The translations under genes were made by a program, and so were the position numbers. The notes beneath the pieces were generated by a model. That model had not been told where the DNA came from, made no database searches, and saw only the letters and a list, made by a program, of their open reading frames with translations. DNA of 64,000 nt from Leptolyngbya cf. ectocarpi LEGE 11479 (GTDB taxonomy: Bacteria; Cyanobacteriota; Cyanobacteriia; Phormidesmidales; Phormidesmidaceae), in contig NZ_JADEXP010000003.1 in NCBI RefSeq assembly GCF_015207065.1, forward strand, positions 1 to 64,000, written 5' to 3'. This document shows positions 1 through 8,223 of the stretch, in pieces; position 1 is the stretch's first letter; every line of letters starts with the position of its first letter.

Positions 1-32
1 ATGTAGGGTCGCTCCATGGAACGACCCTACAT
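1..32. repeat. Dispersed CCATGG-centred palindrome, copy 1
   Basis: Near-perfect 32-bp inverted repeat with half-site atgtagggtcgctcca and one mismatch between the arms. The same arms recur at 46823-46858, and a shorter relative is at 61543-61562. It lies just downstream of the solute-binding protein gene that ends at 48, so it could also act as a transcript-end hairpin. It may extend beyond the window edge. Confidence 0.75.
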
Positions 33-47
33 GGGAATTTCCCAAAA

Positions 48-1742
48 TTATTTACCAATTTGCCACAGCAAAAATTGCTGATTAGGCTCAATCGCCACGC
101 CATCCACACCAGACGCGGCAAATACATAGTCCTTGTTTTGCCAGAGAGGAATGTAGGGCACATCGTCTACCATGGCCTGCTGGAGATCCTTAAACAGACC
201 ATCGCGGACTGATTCATCCAGTTCCGCACTTTGTTTGGCCAGCAGCTCATTGGTCTTAGCACTGTAATAAAACGAGCCATTACCCTGGGTGGCTCCTTGT
301 TCACAAAGCGTTTCTTCCGAGCCTTGATCGCAGCTCAAAAACGGCTGCACAAAGTTATCAGGGTCAAAATAATCCGGGTACCAGTTGGACAGCACGCTGG
401 GATAAATGCCTTTCTCCACGTTCTCCCAAAGTGTGGCCGATTCAGCAGTGCTCACTTGCACATTCACCAAACCAGACATGTTGGACTCAATCGCCTCTTT
501 GAGCGTGTTAGCCACCACACTACGCGTCGTCGAGGACGTCGGGTACCAAATCTCAAACTCTAGGGGATTAGCTGTCGTAATCCCTGCTTCCTCTAAAAAG
601 TCCTTAGCCTGGCCATAGTCACCATCACCATAACTGGTTTCAAACACAGGCTCATGCACATCAAAACTTTTAGGAATCAGGCTATAGAGAGGCTCAGCCT
701 GGCCTTGAAACGCCCGATCATTGATCAAGTTGCGATCGATCATCGTTGCCACCGCCTTGCGCACATTCAAATCATCAAAGGGAGCAATCTTTTGATTGAG
801 GGACATATAGTTAACCACCGTCGAACCCGCTTCAATGACGGTCCAGCCCCCTTGGTCCGCCCCTCGTTCTAACGCGGCAATTTGCTCAGGATCTAGGGTT
901 TGATAAGCCACATCCAAACCGCCAGACTGGAAGGTGTTGTACAGGTTAGCCGGACTGGAAAAAATCTGGATATCAATACCGTCATTGACAGGTGCTTCTC
1001 CCCAATAGTCTGGATTAGCATCCAGCTTAATTACATCGCTGCTAAAAGATGCCAGCTTGTACGGCCCCGATCCTAGAAATTCTTCAGGTTTAAACTGGGC
1101 ATCACCAATGGTATAGGCCTCAGGCGGCACTGGGGTTACGCCCCAAAATGTCAGCAGCGAGGTAAATGCCGCAAACGGCTGTTTTAGCGTAATCGTCAGC
1201 TCATACTCGCTCTTCGCCTCAACCGTCGCAATCTTCTCCGACAGTAAGAAGGCTGGTCGGCCACCATTATCCATAAAGCGCTGGATTGAAAACGCCATCA
1301 CCTCGGCATTAAACCCGGAGCCATCGTGGAGCGTCACCCCCTCGCGTAGGGGGATCGTATAAGTGAGCCCGTCATCGCTGATGGTGGGCATCTCAGTGGC
1401 TAGCTGAGGTTCTAGGGTCGTCGTTCCTGGTGCGTAGGTATAGAGCCGATCGCCTAGGTTATATAGCAAAATCCCAGGAAAAATTTCGTAGGCATCGGCC
1501 GGATCTAACGTGCGGGCACTCAGGGTAGTCCCCATGGATACACGACCGTCGGATGCAGGGGAACTCTCTTGCTCGTTACCGCCACAAGCAACAGCAAATA
1601 GAAAGCACAAACTAAAAAGGCCAATATAGTAACCTAGCGCTTGCCATGGCCTGAGCCAACGATGCTTACCCAAGAACTGAACCGACATAAGCGATCTCCG
1701 ATACGCGATTAAACTGCGACAGCCTGCTGCAATCAAATCCAT
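48..1742 (-). CDS. ABC transporter substrate-binding lipoprotein, family 5 (peptide/nickel/opine type)
   Basis: Periplasmic solute-binding protein of the SBP_bac_5 (DppA/OppA) family, which delivers peptides or similar solutes to an ABC permease. The N-terminus has a hydrophobic segment ending in a lipobox (FAVACGG), so the mature protein should be lipid-anchored by Cys. The body has family hallmarks: an early 'GTTLSARTLDPADAYE' stretch, 'YTIPLREGVTLHDG', and 'LNQKIAPFDDLNVRKAVATMIDR'. Length (about 540 residues after trimming) fits the family. The first about 18 codons look like non-coding extension. The Met at codon 19 (MSVQFLGKH, about 1688) is the better start because it places the signal peptide near the N-terminus. 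No permease or ATPase gene is adjacent, so the partner proteins are elsewhere. The substrate is unknown. Confidence 0.9.
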   Translation of the reverse strand: MDLIAAGCRSLIAYRRSLMSVQFLGKHRWLRPWQALGYYIGLFSLCFLFAVACGGNEQESSPASDGRVSMGTTLSARTLDPADAYEIFPGILLYNLGDRLYTYAPGTTTLEPQLATEMPTISDDGLTYTIPLREGVTLHDGSGFNAEVMAFSIQRFMDNGGRPAFLLSEKIATVEAKSEYELTITLKQPFAAFTSLLTFWGVTPVPPEAYTIGDAQFKPEEFLGSGPYKLASFSSDVIKLDANPDYWGEAPVNDGIDIQIFSSPANLYNTFQSGGLDVAYQTLDPEQIAALERGADQGGWTVIEAGSTVVNYMSLNQKIAPFDDLNVRKAVATMIDRNLINDRAFQGQAEPLYSLIPKSFDVHEPVFETSYGDGDYGQAKDFLEEAGITTANPLEFEIWYPTSSTTRSVVANTLKEAIESNMSGLVNVQVSTAESATLWENVEKGIYPSVLSNWYPDYFDPDNFVQPFLSCDQGSEETLCEQGATQGNGSFYYSAKTNELLAKQSAELDESVRDGLFKDLQQAMVDDVPYIPLWQNKDYVFAASGVDGVAIEPNQQFLLWQIGK

Positions 1743-2171
1743 CCCTCAGAGCCATCGATAACATCGAGTAGATCTAAAGAGATAGCCGTATTTCAGGTGC
1801 AGCCCATGGGTGCTATTTTTACCACCCTCGGAGATTTCAAGCAATGAAGTGATCTAAAAAGCTCAACGTCTGACAACTGTTTTCTCCTTTGGTGTCGCCT
1901 TTATTCTCTCACGCTGCCATGACTGTCATTATTGTTGTAGCGAGGTGTAGCGAGCCAACTATATGGGTGTAGCGAGCCAACTATATGGGTGTAGCGAGCC
2001 AACTATATGGGTGTAGCGAGCCAACTATATGGGTGTAGCGAGCCAACTATATGGGTGTAGCGAGCCAACTATATGGGTTTAACAGTCTAAAATAGCGTAC
2101 GGCCAGCGAAGTCTCACCTGCCACCGTGTTTAGGCCTATTAAGTCCTATTCTTTAGGTAGTCGACAAACAA
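1743..2171. other. Intergenic region holding a tandem repeat block
   Basis: No coding region is recognisable in these 429 bases. The right half is occupied by six copies of a 22-bp repeat (1945-2076). The left part is upstream of the solute-binding protein gene and should contain its promoter, though I see no convincing -35/-10 pair. Confidence 0.6.
1945..2076. repeat. 22-bp tandem repeat, six identical copies
   Basis: Six head-to-tail identical units of 22 bp, each beginning gtgtagcgagccaactat and ending atgg. A partial unit sequence (tgtagcgag) precedes the array at 1936-1944. The array ends where 'gggttt' replaces 'gggtgt'. A 22-bp period is close to two helical turns, so each unit presents the same face of the DNA. 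No open reading frame crosses it convincingly. Confidence 0.95.
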
Positions 2172-2609
2172 CTATTCCCCCTCGAAACTGCGATAGAAAT
2201 TTTCGATAATATCCTCGGTAGAGCTGGCCAATTTTCTAACAACTGCGGCTGCAACACCGTCACCCTCACGCATAATACCGATTAATAAATGTTTGGGCTC
2301 AATGCTCTCGCTATCTAGCTTATCGGCCTCATCCAAGGCAAGCTCGAACACCCGTTTTGCTCGCGGGGTAAATGGAATATCTTCATCGACAAATCCTGAA
2401 CCGAGACCTATGATCTGCTCCACTTCGTGGCGGGCATCGTCAAGATTGATCGCCATGTCTGATAGGGCACTGGCAGCCTGATTCTCACCCTCTGCCATCA
2501 TTCCCAGAAGAATCTGCTCTGTGCCAACGAAGTTATGGCCCATTTTTCGGGCTTCCTGTTGGGCCTGGACGATGATGGTACGAGCTTTGTCTGTGAAGCG
2601 TTCAAACAT
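2172..2609 (-). CDS. Free-standing ClpC N-terminal (Clp_N) domain protein, ClpT-like
   Basis: The 145-residue product matches only the N-terminal double Clp repeat of ClpC chaperones. The start MFERFTDKARTIIVQAQ and 'NFVGTEQILLGMM' form repeat 1. 'FTPRAKRVFELALDEAD' and 'IEPKHLLIGIMREGDGVAA' form repeat 2. The AAA+ modules of ClpC are absent and the frame ends cleanly after FYRSFEGE. In ClpC this domain binds adaptors and substrates. Isolated copies, like plant ClpT, are thought to modulate the ClpPR/ClpC protease. The chosen ATG at 2609 is preceded by a GGGAGG-type ribosome site, and upstream codons in the same frame look non-coding. It is followed by an unrelated solute-binding gene after the repeat block. 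Confidence 0.85.
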   Translation of the reverse strand: MFERFTDKARTIIVQAQQEARKMGHNFVGTEQILLGMMAEGENQAASALSDMAINLDDARHEVEQIIGLGSGFVDEDIPFTPRAKRVFELALDEADKLDSESIEPKHLLIGIMREGDGVAAAVVRKLASSTEDIIENFYRSFEGE

Positions 2610-2733
2610 AGTGACCTCCCCGATCAGGAATTTGCCACCATCATAGCGACGCAGGCTAAAATCATGCATCAGCCAGGCCCAGTGGAAGGGCCAGTAACAG
2701 ATACCGGCCCCAGACAAGATACCAGCTCTTAGA

Positions 2734-3147
2734 TTATTCTTTGATCTCTTCTACGTCTGGTAGTTGATCATCGGCCCAGGTCAAGCCACGGGAAACCCAT
2801 TGCCCTACGGCAACAGCCGCTAAGGTTAGGGCTGTTATTTTAAGCAAAAGGACCAGCAATCCACCAAACGCAGTCACCAACGTCACCAGAGCAATAGCTA
2901 ACACCGCCAGCGCCGCTGCCAGCAATAGTTGAACAGGCTGAGTCTTGCGGAGAAGTTGCCAGGTGGCCTGGGTCTTGTCAGTTGCCACTGGCTGATACTG
3001 ACTCCATAGGTGCAGCGCCTTGTCTGTGGCTTGAGTAGACAAATTACTGAGTCTAGGATCCAGGGTAATGCGTTGCTGATTGTCGGCATCAGCGGTAGGA
3101 GTACCCAGGCTAATGTGATGAGTCGATGCAGATTTTGCTAAAGTCAT
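2734..3147 (-). CDS. Small membrane protein with two predicted helices, unknown
   Basis: 137-residue protein that I do not recognise. Residues 1-70 are polar. They are followed by a hydrophobic segment (LLLAAALAVLAIALVTLVTAFGGLLVLLLKITALTLAAVAVG) that can form two closely spaced transmembrane helices, then a short acidic tail (DDQLPDVEEIKE). This layout resembles small cyanobacterial thylakoid or plasma-membrane proteins, but no family motif is evident. The start at 3147 is chosen because an AAGGAT ribosome site lies just upstream. A longer frame reaches 3234 but its extra residues are basic and look untranslated. It lies 124 bp upstream of, and on the same strand as, the ClpC N-domain gene, so the two could share a transcript. 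Confidence 0.6.
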   Translation of the reverse strand: MTLAKSASTHHISLGTPTADADNQQRITLDPRLSNLSTQATDKALHLWSQYQPVATDKTQATWQLLRKTQPVQLLLAAALAVLAIALVTLVTAFGGLLVLLLKITALTLAAVAVGQWVSRGLTWADDQLPDVEEIKE

Positions 3148-3436
3148 GGTTCGATCCTTATGTGAGAAGTTTGGATTGAGACTGGGGATAGGTGGCGCTA
3201 ACAACCTGTCCCTTTTTGCTGACCTGATGCGCACGCACCTGACTGGCTCAGCAGTGGCAACATCTCTGGTATTTATCTGCCAGGGACGTTAAAGTACTAC
3301 TGTACTAATAAATGCGCTCAGTCAAACCTATATATCTTTTCGTTAACAGCTAAATTTTAGGTTTTAGGCTCTCAGGTCGAGTGCTCAGAACCATGGGATC
3401 CCCCATACTAGAAAGGCTCGACGACACCATTTCACC

Positions 3437-4201
3437 ATGCAGATACATCGTCTTAATGCTTGGTCAGACAACTATATTTTTTTGCTCTACGATGGCAATA
3501 CAGCCGCTGTTGTGGACCCCACTGAGGCAAAACCTGTACTCGATAAGCTCGATGAGTTGGGCGCTGAACTGACCGCTATATTTAATACGCATCACCACGG
3601 GGACCATGTGGGTGGCAACCAGCAACTGCTGGCTGCATACCCCAAGGCAACGGTGTATGCCAGCGCTGTTGATCGCGATCGCATCCCCGGACAGCAGATC
3701 TTTCTCAACGATGGGGATACTGTTAATTTTTGCGATCGCATCGCCCAAATATTCTTTGTCCCTGGCCACACCCGAGGCCACATCGCCTACTACTTTGCCC
3801 CAGTCGCCGATGAACCGGGTGAACTGTTCTGTGGCGACACCCTGTTTGCAGGCGGCTGCGGACGTCTGTTTGAAGGCACACCAGCCCAAATGGTCGCGTC
3901 CCTCAGCAAGCTGCGGCAGTTGCCAGACAATACCCGCATCTGGTGCGCCCATGAATATACCCTGAGCAACCTCAAATTTGCCGTTACCGTAGATGGTCAA
4001 AATCCAGACCTGCAGACGCGATACGCCCAGGTAAAGACCGCCAGAAAACGTAACGAAGCAACCGTGCCATCGCTGCTGAGCATTGAGAAAAAAACCAATC
4101 CCTTTTTACGCTGGGATCAGCCCGCCCTAAAGGCAACCGCCAAAATGCAAGAACCTGCCCGTGTCTTTGGCCGTATTCGCGGGATGAAAGACATGTTTTA
4201 G
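3437..4201 (+). CDS. gloB: Glyoxalase II (hydroxyacylglutathione hydrolase)
   Basis: Hydrolyses S-lactoylglutathione to D-lactate and glutathione, the second step of methylglyoxal detoxification in the cytoplasm. This is a metallo-beta-lactamase-fold protein of 254 residues, the usual length. The metal-binding motif [10 protein letters not shown] is at residues 51-60, with later ligand regions '[13 protein letters not shown]' and '[18 protein letters not shown]'. The C-terminal glyoxalase II domain includes '[13 protein letters not shown]' and ends near '[11 protein letters not shown]'. The start [17 protein letters not shown] is the family's typical N-terminus. It is a stand-alone gene on the plus strand, followed by a response regulator 134 bp away. 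Confidence 0.95.
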   Translation: MQIHRLNAWSDNYIFLLYDGNTAAVVDPTEAKPVLDKLDELGAELTAIFNTHHHGDHVGGNQQLLAAYPKATVYASAVDRDRIPGQQIFLNDGDTVNFCDRIAQIFFVPGHTRGHIAYYFAPVADEPGELFCGDTLFAGGCGRLFEGTPAQMVASLSKLRQLPDNTRIWCAHEYTLSNLKFAVTVDGQNPDLQTRYAQVKTARKRNEATVPSLLSIEKKTNPFLRWDQPALKATAKMQEPARVFGRIRGMKDMF

Positions 4202-4335
4202 CCGCGCTAACATCCCCCATTCGGGTGATCTAGTCAGGTGACGCCATGGAACAAGCCCCGTTGTAAAGTATGGAAGATTTGAGAGAGACTGGACAATCTC
4301 CCTAGAAATCCTCAGTTATCCTGTCCGTATCCCCC

Positions 4336-4968
4336 ATGGCCCTGGACATTCTTATTGTTGAAGACGATCCCATGATGCGTTTAGGTCTGACCCACTCTTT
4401 AGCGCCTAAACCCACCATCAATGTGATCGGCGAAGCAGACGACGGTTATCAAGGGGTGGCCATGGCAAAAGCGCAGCAGCCCGCTGTCGTACTTATGGAT
4501 GTTGGTATGCCCCGTCTCGATGGCATCGCTGCCACCCAGCAAATTAAACAAGCCTTTCCCCATATCCGGGTGGTCATGTTTACCTCCCATACCGATCAAA
4601 CTGAGGTGATCGCGGCGCTCTCCAGTGGAGCTGATGCCTATTGCATCAAGGGCACTAACCTGGATGCCCTGATGCAGGCCATTGCAGTGGCCGCCGCTGG
4701 TGGCATCTACCTAGATCCACAAGTTGCCCAACAAGCAATCGCCTGTTTAACCCATCAGTCTCCTGCGCCAGAGCATCCCTTATCCGCCCGAGAACTTGAG
4801 GTGCTCAAGCTGATTGTTGAAGGCTACAGTAATCCAGAGATTGGCGAGCAGTTATTCTTAAGTACCAATACCGTCAAAACCTACGTTAAGGGCATCATGA
4901 ACAAACTGGTGGTCAATGACCGGGTACAGGCTGCCGTGGTGGCCCTACGTAGAGGATGGGTGAAGTGA
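4336..4968 (+). CDS. NarL/FixJ-type response regulator
   Basis: Two-component DNA-binding regulator of 210 residues. The receiver domain (1-125) has the acidic pair in 'IVEDDPMM', the phospho-acceptor Asp55 in 'VVLMDVGMP', and the conserved Lys in 'YCIKGTN'. The C-terminal LuxR-type helix-turn-helix runs from 'LSARELEVLKLIVEGYSNPEI' to 'VNDRVQAAVVALRRGWV'. Its last 24 bases overlap tail-to-tail with the histidine kinase gene on the other strand, which is the obvious candidate partner. The convergent layout means they are not co-transcribed. Targets are unknown. Confidence 0.93.
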   Translation: MALDILIVEDDPMMRLGLTHSLAPKPTINVIGEADDGYQGVAMAKAQQPAVVLMDVGMPRLDGIAATQQIKQAFPHIRVVMFTSHTDQTEVIAALSSGADAYCIKGTNLDALMQAIAVAAAGGIYLDPQVAQQAIACLTHQSPAPEHPLSARELEVLKLIVEGYSNPEIGEQLFLSTNTVKTYVKGIMNKLVVNDRVQAAVVALRRGWVK

Positions 4969-6291
4969 CAACGGCAGCGTTACCCAAAAAGTAGTCCCTT
5001 GCCCTACTTCAGAATCCACACCGATGGTGCCACCATGGGCATGGACAATTTGCTGAGCGATATGTAGACCCAGCCCCACACTCAGGTGCCGACGGCGATG
5101 CCCCTGGGAATAGAGGCTAAAAAGGTGAGCGCATTGCTCCGCTGTCATTCCCACACCATTGTCACGCACGGTACAGCGCAGACTAGGCTGCGGAGAGGAC
5201 ACCACCGAGGCCTGTACCCAAATCACAGTCCCAGGTGGGTTGTGGTGTAGCGCATTGATCATCAGGTTATGAAACACTCTCCAGAGCTGAGTGTTGTCGC
5301 CAGCTACCGATGGCAGATCGGCAGAGAGCTGATTGCGAATGGTGATTGTTGTCTCAGCCAGCTGAGGAGATAATTCTTGGCAAATAGACGCAATCAGAGA
5401 GTAGAGATTGACCGCCTGTCGCTGCAGCATGAGACCTTTCAGCTTATTATTGTGAGCCTCAAGCAAACTGTTGATCAGCACTAGCTGGCGCTCTCCACTC
5501 TGGAGCATTTGCTCTAGCAATACCCGATCCATAGGGATTGTTTGCCCATGCTGAGCGAGCAAACTTTTGACTAGCAACTGTGTCCCGGTTACGGGATTAC
5601 GTAAATCGTGGGACACCGCATGCAAAAAGGTTTGAACCTCTTGGCGGGCCTCGAACTCTTGATACCGCAGGCGCTCATAAAGAAACACACCTAAATCAGC
5701 CACAATACACACCCACACCAAATAGATATAGGCAGAGACCGTCCCGAACATTATATCCGAGCGCTCAGCTACCGTATCCGCTGTAAAAAAAGCGCCGATC
5801 ACTAGAACAGTGAGGGGAATGAGCAGCGTTAGTTGCGATCGCACATGCAGCCGCCACCTCACCGGGACCAGTGTGGACTGGGACAAAAACACCATGGACC
5901 AAATAACCACATCGGAGTCATCCACATTACCGGCCATCACACCGGCCACTAGCAAGGTCAGGGTTACCCCAGCTGAAAACAACCAAAAAATCAGCCCCTG
6001 ATGTCGTTTGCCCCAGGGAAGCGTCTGCAACCCCAAACCTAGAACAAACGACAGTCCCATCACACCGTTGACGAAAAAGTTGTCTAGCCCCACATCGTCA
6101 GGTCTCACCTGCCAAAGCCAAAATTCCAATAAGGTGATGGTGGCCAACACAAACGAAAAGAGTCCGATCAGTAGTCTGAGTCGCTGATACAAGAATCGCT
6201 GCCGCCACTGCCGATAGTCACTCAACACATTGGGTGCCAGTACTTTGACAGAAAAATAGTGCCCCCACCAGGCCTTCAAACGATTCAACAT
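4945..6291 (-). CDS. Membrane-bound sensor histidine kinase
   Basis: 448-residue kinase. The N-terminal third holds about six hydrophobic segments (roughly residues 36-60, 72-92, 100-120, 127-145, 150-170 and 180-205), giving a multi-pass membrane sensor without a large periplasmic loop. The cytoplasmic part has an H-box with His228 in 'AVSHDLRNPVTG', an N-box 'HNLMINALHHNPPGT', a G1 box 'DNGVGM' and a G2 box 'GLGLHIAQQIVHAHGG'. The signal sensed cannot be deduced. It overlaps the response regulator gene by 24 bp in a convergent arrangement, so the two transcripts would be antisense at their 3' ends. A perfect 28-bp palindrome (6342-6369) lies 50 bp upstream of its start. Confidence 0.9.
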   Translation of the reverse strand: MLNRLKAWWGHYFSVKVLAPNVLSDYRQWRQRFLYQRLRLLIGLFSFVLATITLLEFWLWQVRPDDVGLDNFFVNGVMGLSFVLGLGLQTLPWGKRHQGLIFWLFSAGVTLTLLVAGVMAGNVDDSDVVIWSMVFLSQSTLVPVRWRLHVRSQLTLLIPLTVLVIGAFFTADTVAERSDIMFGTVSAYIYLVWVCIVADLGVFLYERLRYQEFEARQEVQTFLHAVSHDLRNPVTGTQLLVKSLLAQHGQTIPMDRVLLEQMLQSGERQLVLINSLLEAHNNKLKGLMLQRQAVNLYSLIASICQELSPQLAETTITIRNQLSADLPSVAGDNTQLWRVFHNLMINALHHNPPGTVIWVQASVVSSPQPSLRCTVRDNGVGMTAEQCAHLFSLYSQGHRRRHLSVGLGLHIAQQIVHAHGGTIGVDSEVGQGTTFWVTLPLSLHPSST

Positions 6292-6341
6292 GATCGGTGC
6301 AGCAAGCGTTTACAGAGACGTTGACTCAAGGTTGGAGGAGA

Positions 6342-6369
6342 GTGAGGTATGCCAGCTGGCATACCTCAC
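6342..6369. repeat. Perfect 28-bp palindrome between two genes
   Basis: Half-site gtgaggtatgccag followed directly by its exact reverse complement, with no spacer. It lies 14 bp past the stop of the 6383-6946 gene and about 50 bp upstream of the kinase start. It could be a transcript-end hairpin for the former or an operator for the latter. There is no clear T-run on either side. Confidence 0.8.
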
Positions 6370-6382
6370 CCAGGCTCTCAGC

Positions 6383-6946
6383 CTACCGCAACACAAATGA
6401 GCTAATAAACCGGTCAACGTCGGTCTCATTACTATCGACGGCCACTAATACATAGGCTCGTTCATTCGCTAGATACAAACGCATATCGATGGCGCCATCA
6501 TTGTCACTATAGCGATAGCGTCGCCCCGGATAGTTGCTAAGCTGCACATCAACTTCCGACGCCATCAGGGCATCGATATCTATGTCGTCAAATGTAGAGT
6601 CCCGTAGTTGATCCAGGACACTAGTGGCTCCTTGACTGAGAAACGCTGGGGGCAGATCAGCATAGGCAACCATATATTGACTGGTGGTTGTGAATGATTC
6701 AAACAGATGAATTTCAACCGGATCGCCTTCAATGTCGTCATCTTCAGTGGTGACCTCGGGCGGTGTGGGAAATGCGATCTCAAACCGCCCCGCAGACGAT
6801 GAATACACAGACCCCTGGGCCAGCTGCCACGGTGCTACTGGCTCATAGGCCACCGCTGGCATTGTCGGCCATAGTCCCAGACCTGCCACTACCACAATCC
6901 CCTCCACCATCAATCGGCGGATCGCTTTACGTTGATTAGTACGCAT
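6383..6946 (-). CDS. Exported protein of unknown function
   Basis: About 187 residues. After a basic start (MRTNQRKAIRR) there is a hydrophobic stretch, 'LMVEGIVVVAGLGLWPTMPAVA', with an AxA-like cleavage site, so it should be exported. The mature part begins 'GSVYSSSAGRFEIAFPTPPEV', contains 'RYRYSDNDGAIDMRLYLANERAYVLVAVDS', and ends 'VDRFISSFVLR'. This is a compact alpha/beta pattern common to small cyanobacterial periplasmic or lumenal proteins. I do not recognise a characterised family. A start five codons further upstream (6961) is possible. It is on the same strand as the histidine kinase but separated from it by the 28-bp palindrome. Confidence 0.7.
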   Translation of the reverse strand: MRTNQRKAIRRLMVEGIVVVAGLGLWPTMPAVAYEPVAPWQLAQGSVYSSSAGRFEIAFPTPPEVTTEDDDIEGDPVEIHLFESFTTTSQYMVAYADLPPAFLSQGATSVLDQLRDSTFDDIDIDALMASEVDVQLSNYPGRRYRYSDNDGAIDMRLYLANERAYVLVAVDSNETDVDRFISSFVLR

Positions 6947-7107
6947 ACAATGATTCTCCAAAACTAGACCGTTGGAACCTACAGCTGTCCAACGCTTCTA
7001 CACATTAGTTCTGGCCATCTAGAGTCCACTACGCCCAGTCGTCTCACCCAATCGGGTGAATAGTGCGCCACCCACAACTGATGATGAGCGCTCCGCCCGA
7101 TTTAAAT

Positions 7108-7135
7108 TTGCCTCAGACGAACCTGATTCTATAGA
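7108..7135 (+). promoter_or_regulatory. Possible promoter of rplI
   Basis: TTGCCT at 7108-7113 and TATAGA at 7130-7135 with 16-bp spacing, about 150 bp upstream of the rplI start. The -35 matches the consensus at four of six positions. This is from pattern only. Confidence 0.3.
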
Positions 7136-7282
7136 ATGTTAGACTGCACTAGTTTTATTACGGGTCAAAGAAGGAGACTGGGCCATATAAACCGTTTACA
7201 CGTTTGAAAACCTGTCCACCTAACGTTGGAAGCTGCTGCCAAATGTGTACACGCAATTTATCTGGGCCTGAGCAGAATCATT

Positions 7283-7735
7283 ATGGCAAAACGGGTTCAG
7301 TTAGTTTTAAGTCAAGGCATTAGCAAGCTAGGCAATGAAGGCGACCTCGTCGAAGTGGCACCTGGCTATGCACGTAATTATTTGATCCCTCGCGGGTTGG
7401 GTTACCGGGCCACCCCGGGTGTGCTCAAGCAGGTTGAGCGTCGTCGTGAAGAGGAACGTCAGCGTCTAGAGCAGATTAGGAAGGATGCGGAAGCGATTAA
7501 GACTGCGATCGCAACCATTGGCCTCTTCACCATCAAGAAAGAAGTCGGTGAGAACGACGCCATCTTTGGTACCGTTACCGCTGATGAAGTCGCAGAACTC
7601 ATTAAGACTAATACAGCTAAAGAAATCGACAAGCGCGACATTGAAGTACCCCCCATCAATAAACTGGGCGAGTACACCGTGCTGATCAAGCTCCACAGCG
7701 AAGTCACTGCTGAGCTCAAGCTGCGGGTCGCTTAA
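7283..7735 (+). CDS. rplI: Ribosomal protein bL9
   Basis: 150-residue large-subunit ribosomal protein L9, which binds 23S rRNA near the L1 stalk. The N-terminal domain begins 'MAKRVQLVLSQGISKLGNEGDLVEVAPGYARNYLIPRGLG', a canonical L9 signature. The long connecting helix (VERRREEERQRLEQIRKDAEAIKT) and the C-terminal domain ending 'VLIKLHSEVTAELKLRVA' follow. The open frame extends 19 codons further upstream, but ATG 7283 is the family's start. It is followed by a hairpin terminator and then, 490 bp on, by dnaB. The rplI-dnaB neighbourhood is common in bacteria. Confidence 0.97.
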   Translation: MAKRVQLVLSQGISKLGNEGDLVEVAPGYARNYLIPRGLGYRATPGVLKQVERRREEERQRLEQIRKDAEAIKTAIATIGLFTIKKEVGENDAIFGTVTADEVAELIKTNTAKEIDKRDIEVPPINKLGEYTVLIKLHSEVTAELKLRVA

Positions 7736-7800
7736 TTCAGCTAAATGAGCGCCCTAAACCTCTTGGGTGGATGCAAGCGCCATCAACGAATCACGCGAAA

Positions 7801-7836
7801 AAAGCCCTAGATCGCTTCTAGATCTGGGGCTTTCTC
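7801..7836 (+). terminator. Intrinsic terminator of rplI
   Basis: Stem aaagccctagatc (7801-7813) pairs with gatctggggcttt (7821-7833) across a 7-base loop, with one G-T pair. Three of the closing T residues are within the stem, followed by c and t residues. It sits 65 bp past the rplI stop. Confidence 0.7.
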
Positions 7837-8042
7837 ATAGAGCAAAGAGTAACCACCAGAAGTCGTCAATGCTTAAAGGTGAGCAACGATTTAGGAAATC
7901 GCCGTGTGGCAGATGCCACACTACAGATAAAGCATTTATGACTGATATAATACAGATGAACTATAAAGCAGATTGTCCCACTCTGCCCTTCTGCGGCCTA
8001 CTAAGTAGATAGCCAAAAGTAAACGTCTTTAACGTCGCTGGT

Positions 8043-8097
8043 TTCGACTCCGCTCAACCAGCTAATTTTGAGAAGATGAGGGCTGAGCGGAGTCGAA
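8043..8097. repeat. Inverted repeat with TTCGACTCCGCTCA arms
   Basis: Exact 14-bp arms at 8043-8056 and 8084-8097 with a 27-base loop. From general knowledge, palindromes built on this arm are widespread in cyanobacterial intergenic regions. I see no second copy in this window. Confidence 0.8.
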
Positions 8098-8223
8098 GCC
8101 CGGATTGATGGATAGTTTTGTCCATTCACTTAACCCAATCCGCCTAAGTTCACTTCAACTACTTTTCAAGCTTTTCTAGCTCACCTAATTTAACGTCACC
8201 CACCATATCGCCTGCAGGTTGTC

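Larger units (their letters stand above)
7737..8223. other. rplI-dnaB intergenic region
   Basis: About 490 bases without a credible gene. It holds the rplI terminator, a 14-bp exact inverted repeat at 8043-8097, and the leader of dnaB. A short open frame at 7767-8012 crosses the terminator and is not credible. Confidence 0.6.

Noticed and set aside
7767-8012. 81-codon open frame after rplI
   Set aside because: It runs through the rplI terminator hairpin, has no ribosome site and no family pattern.
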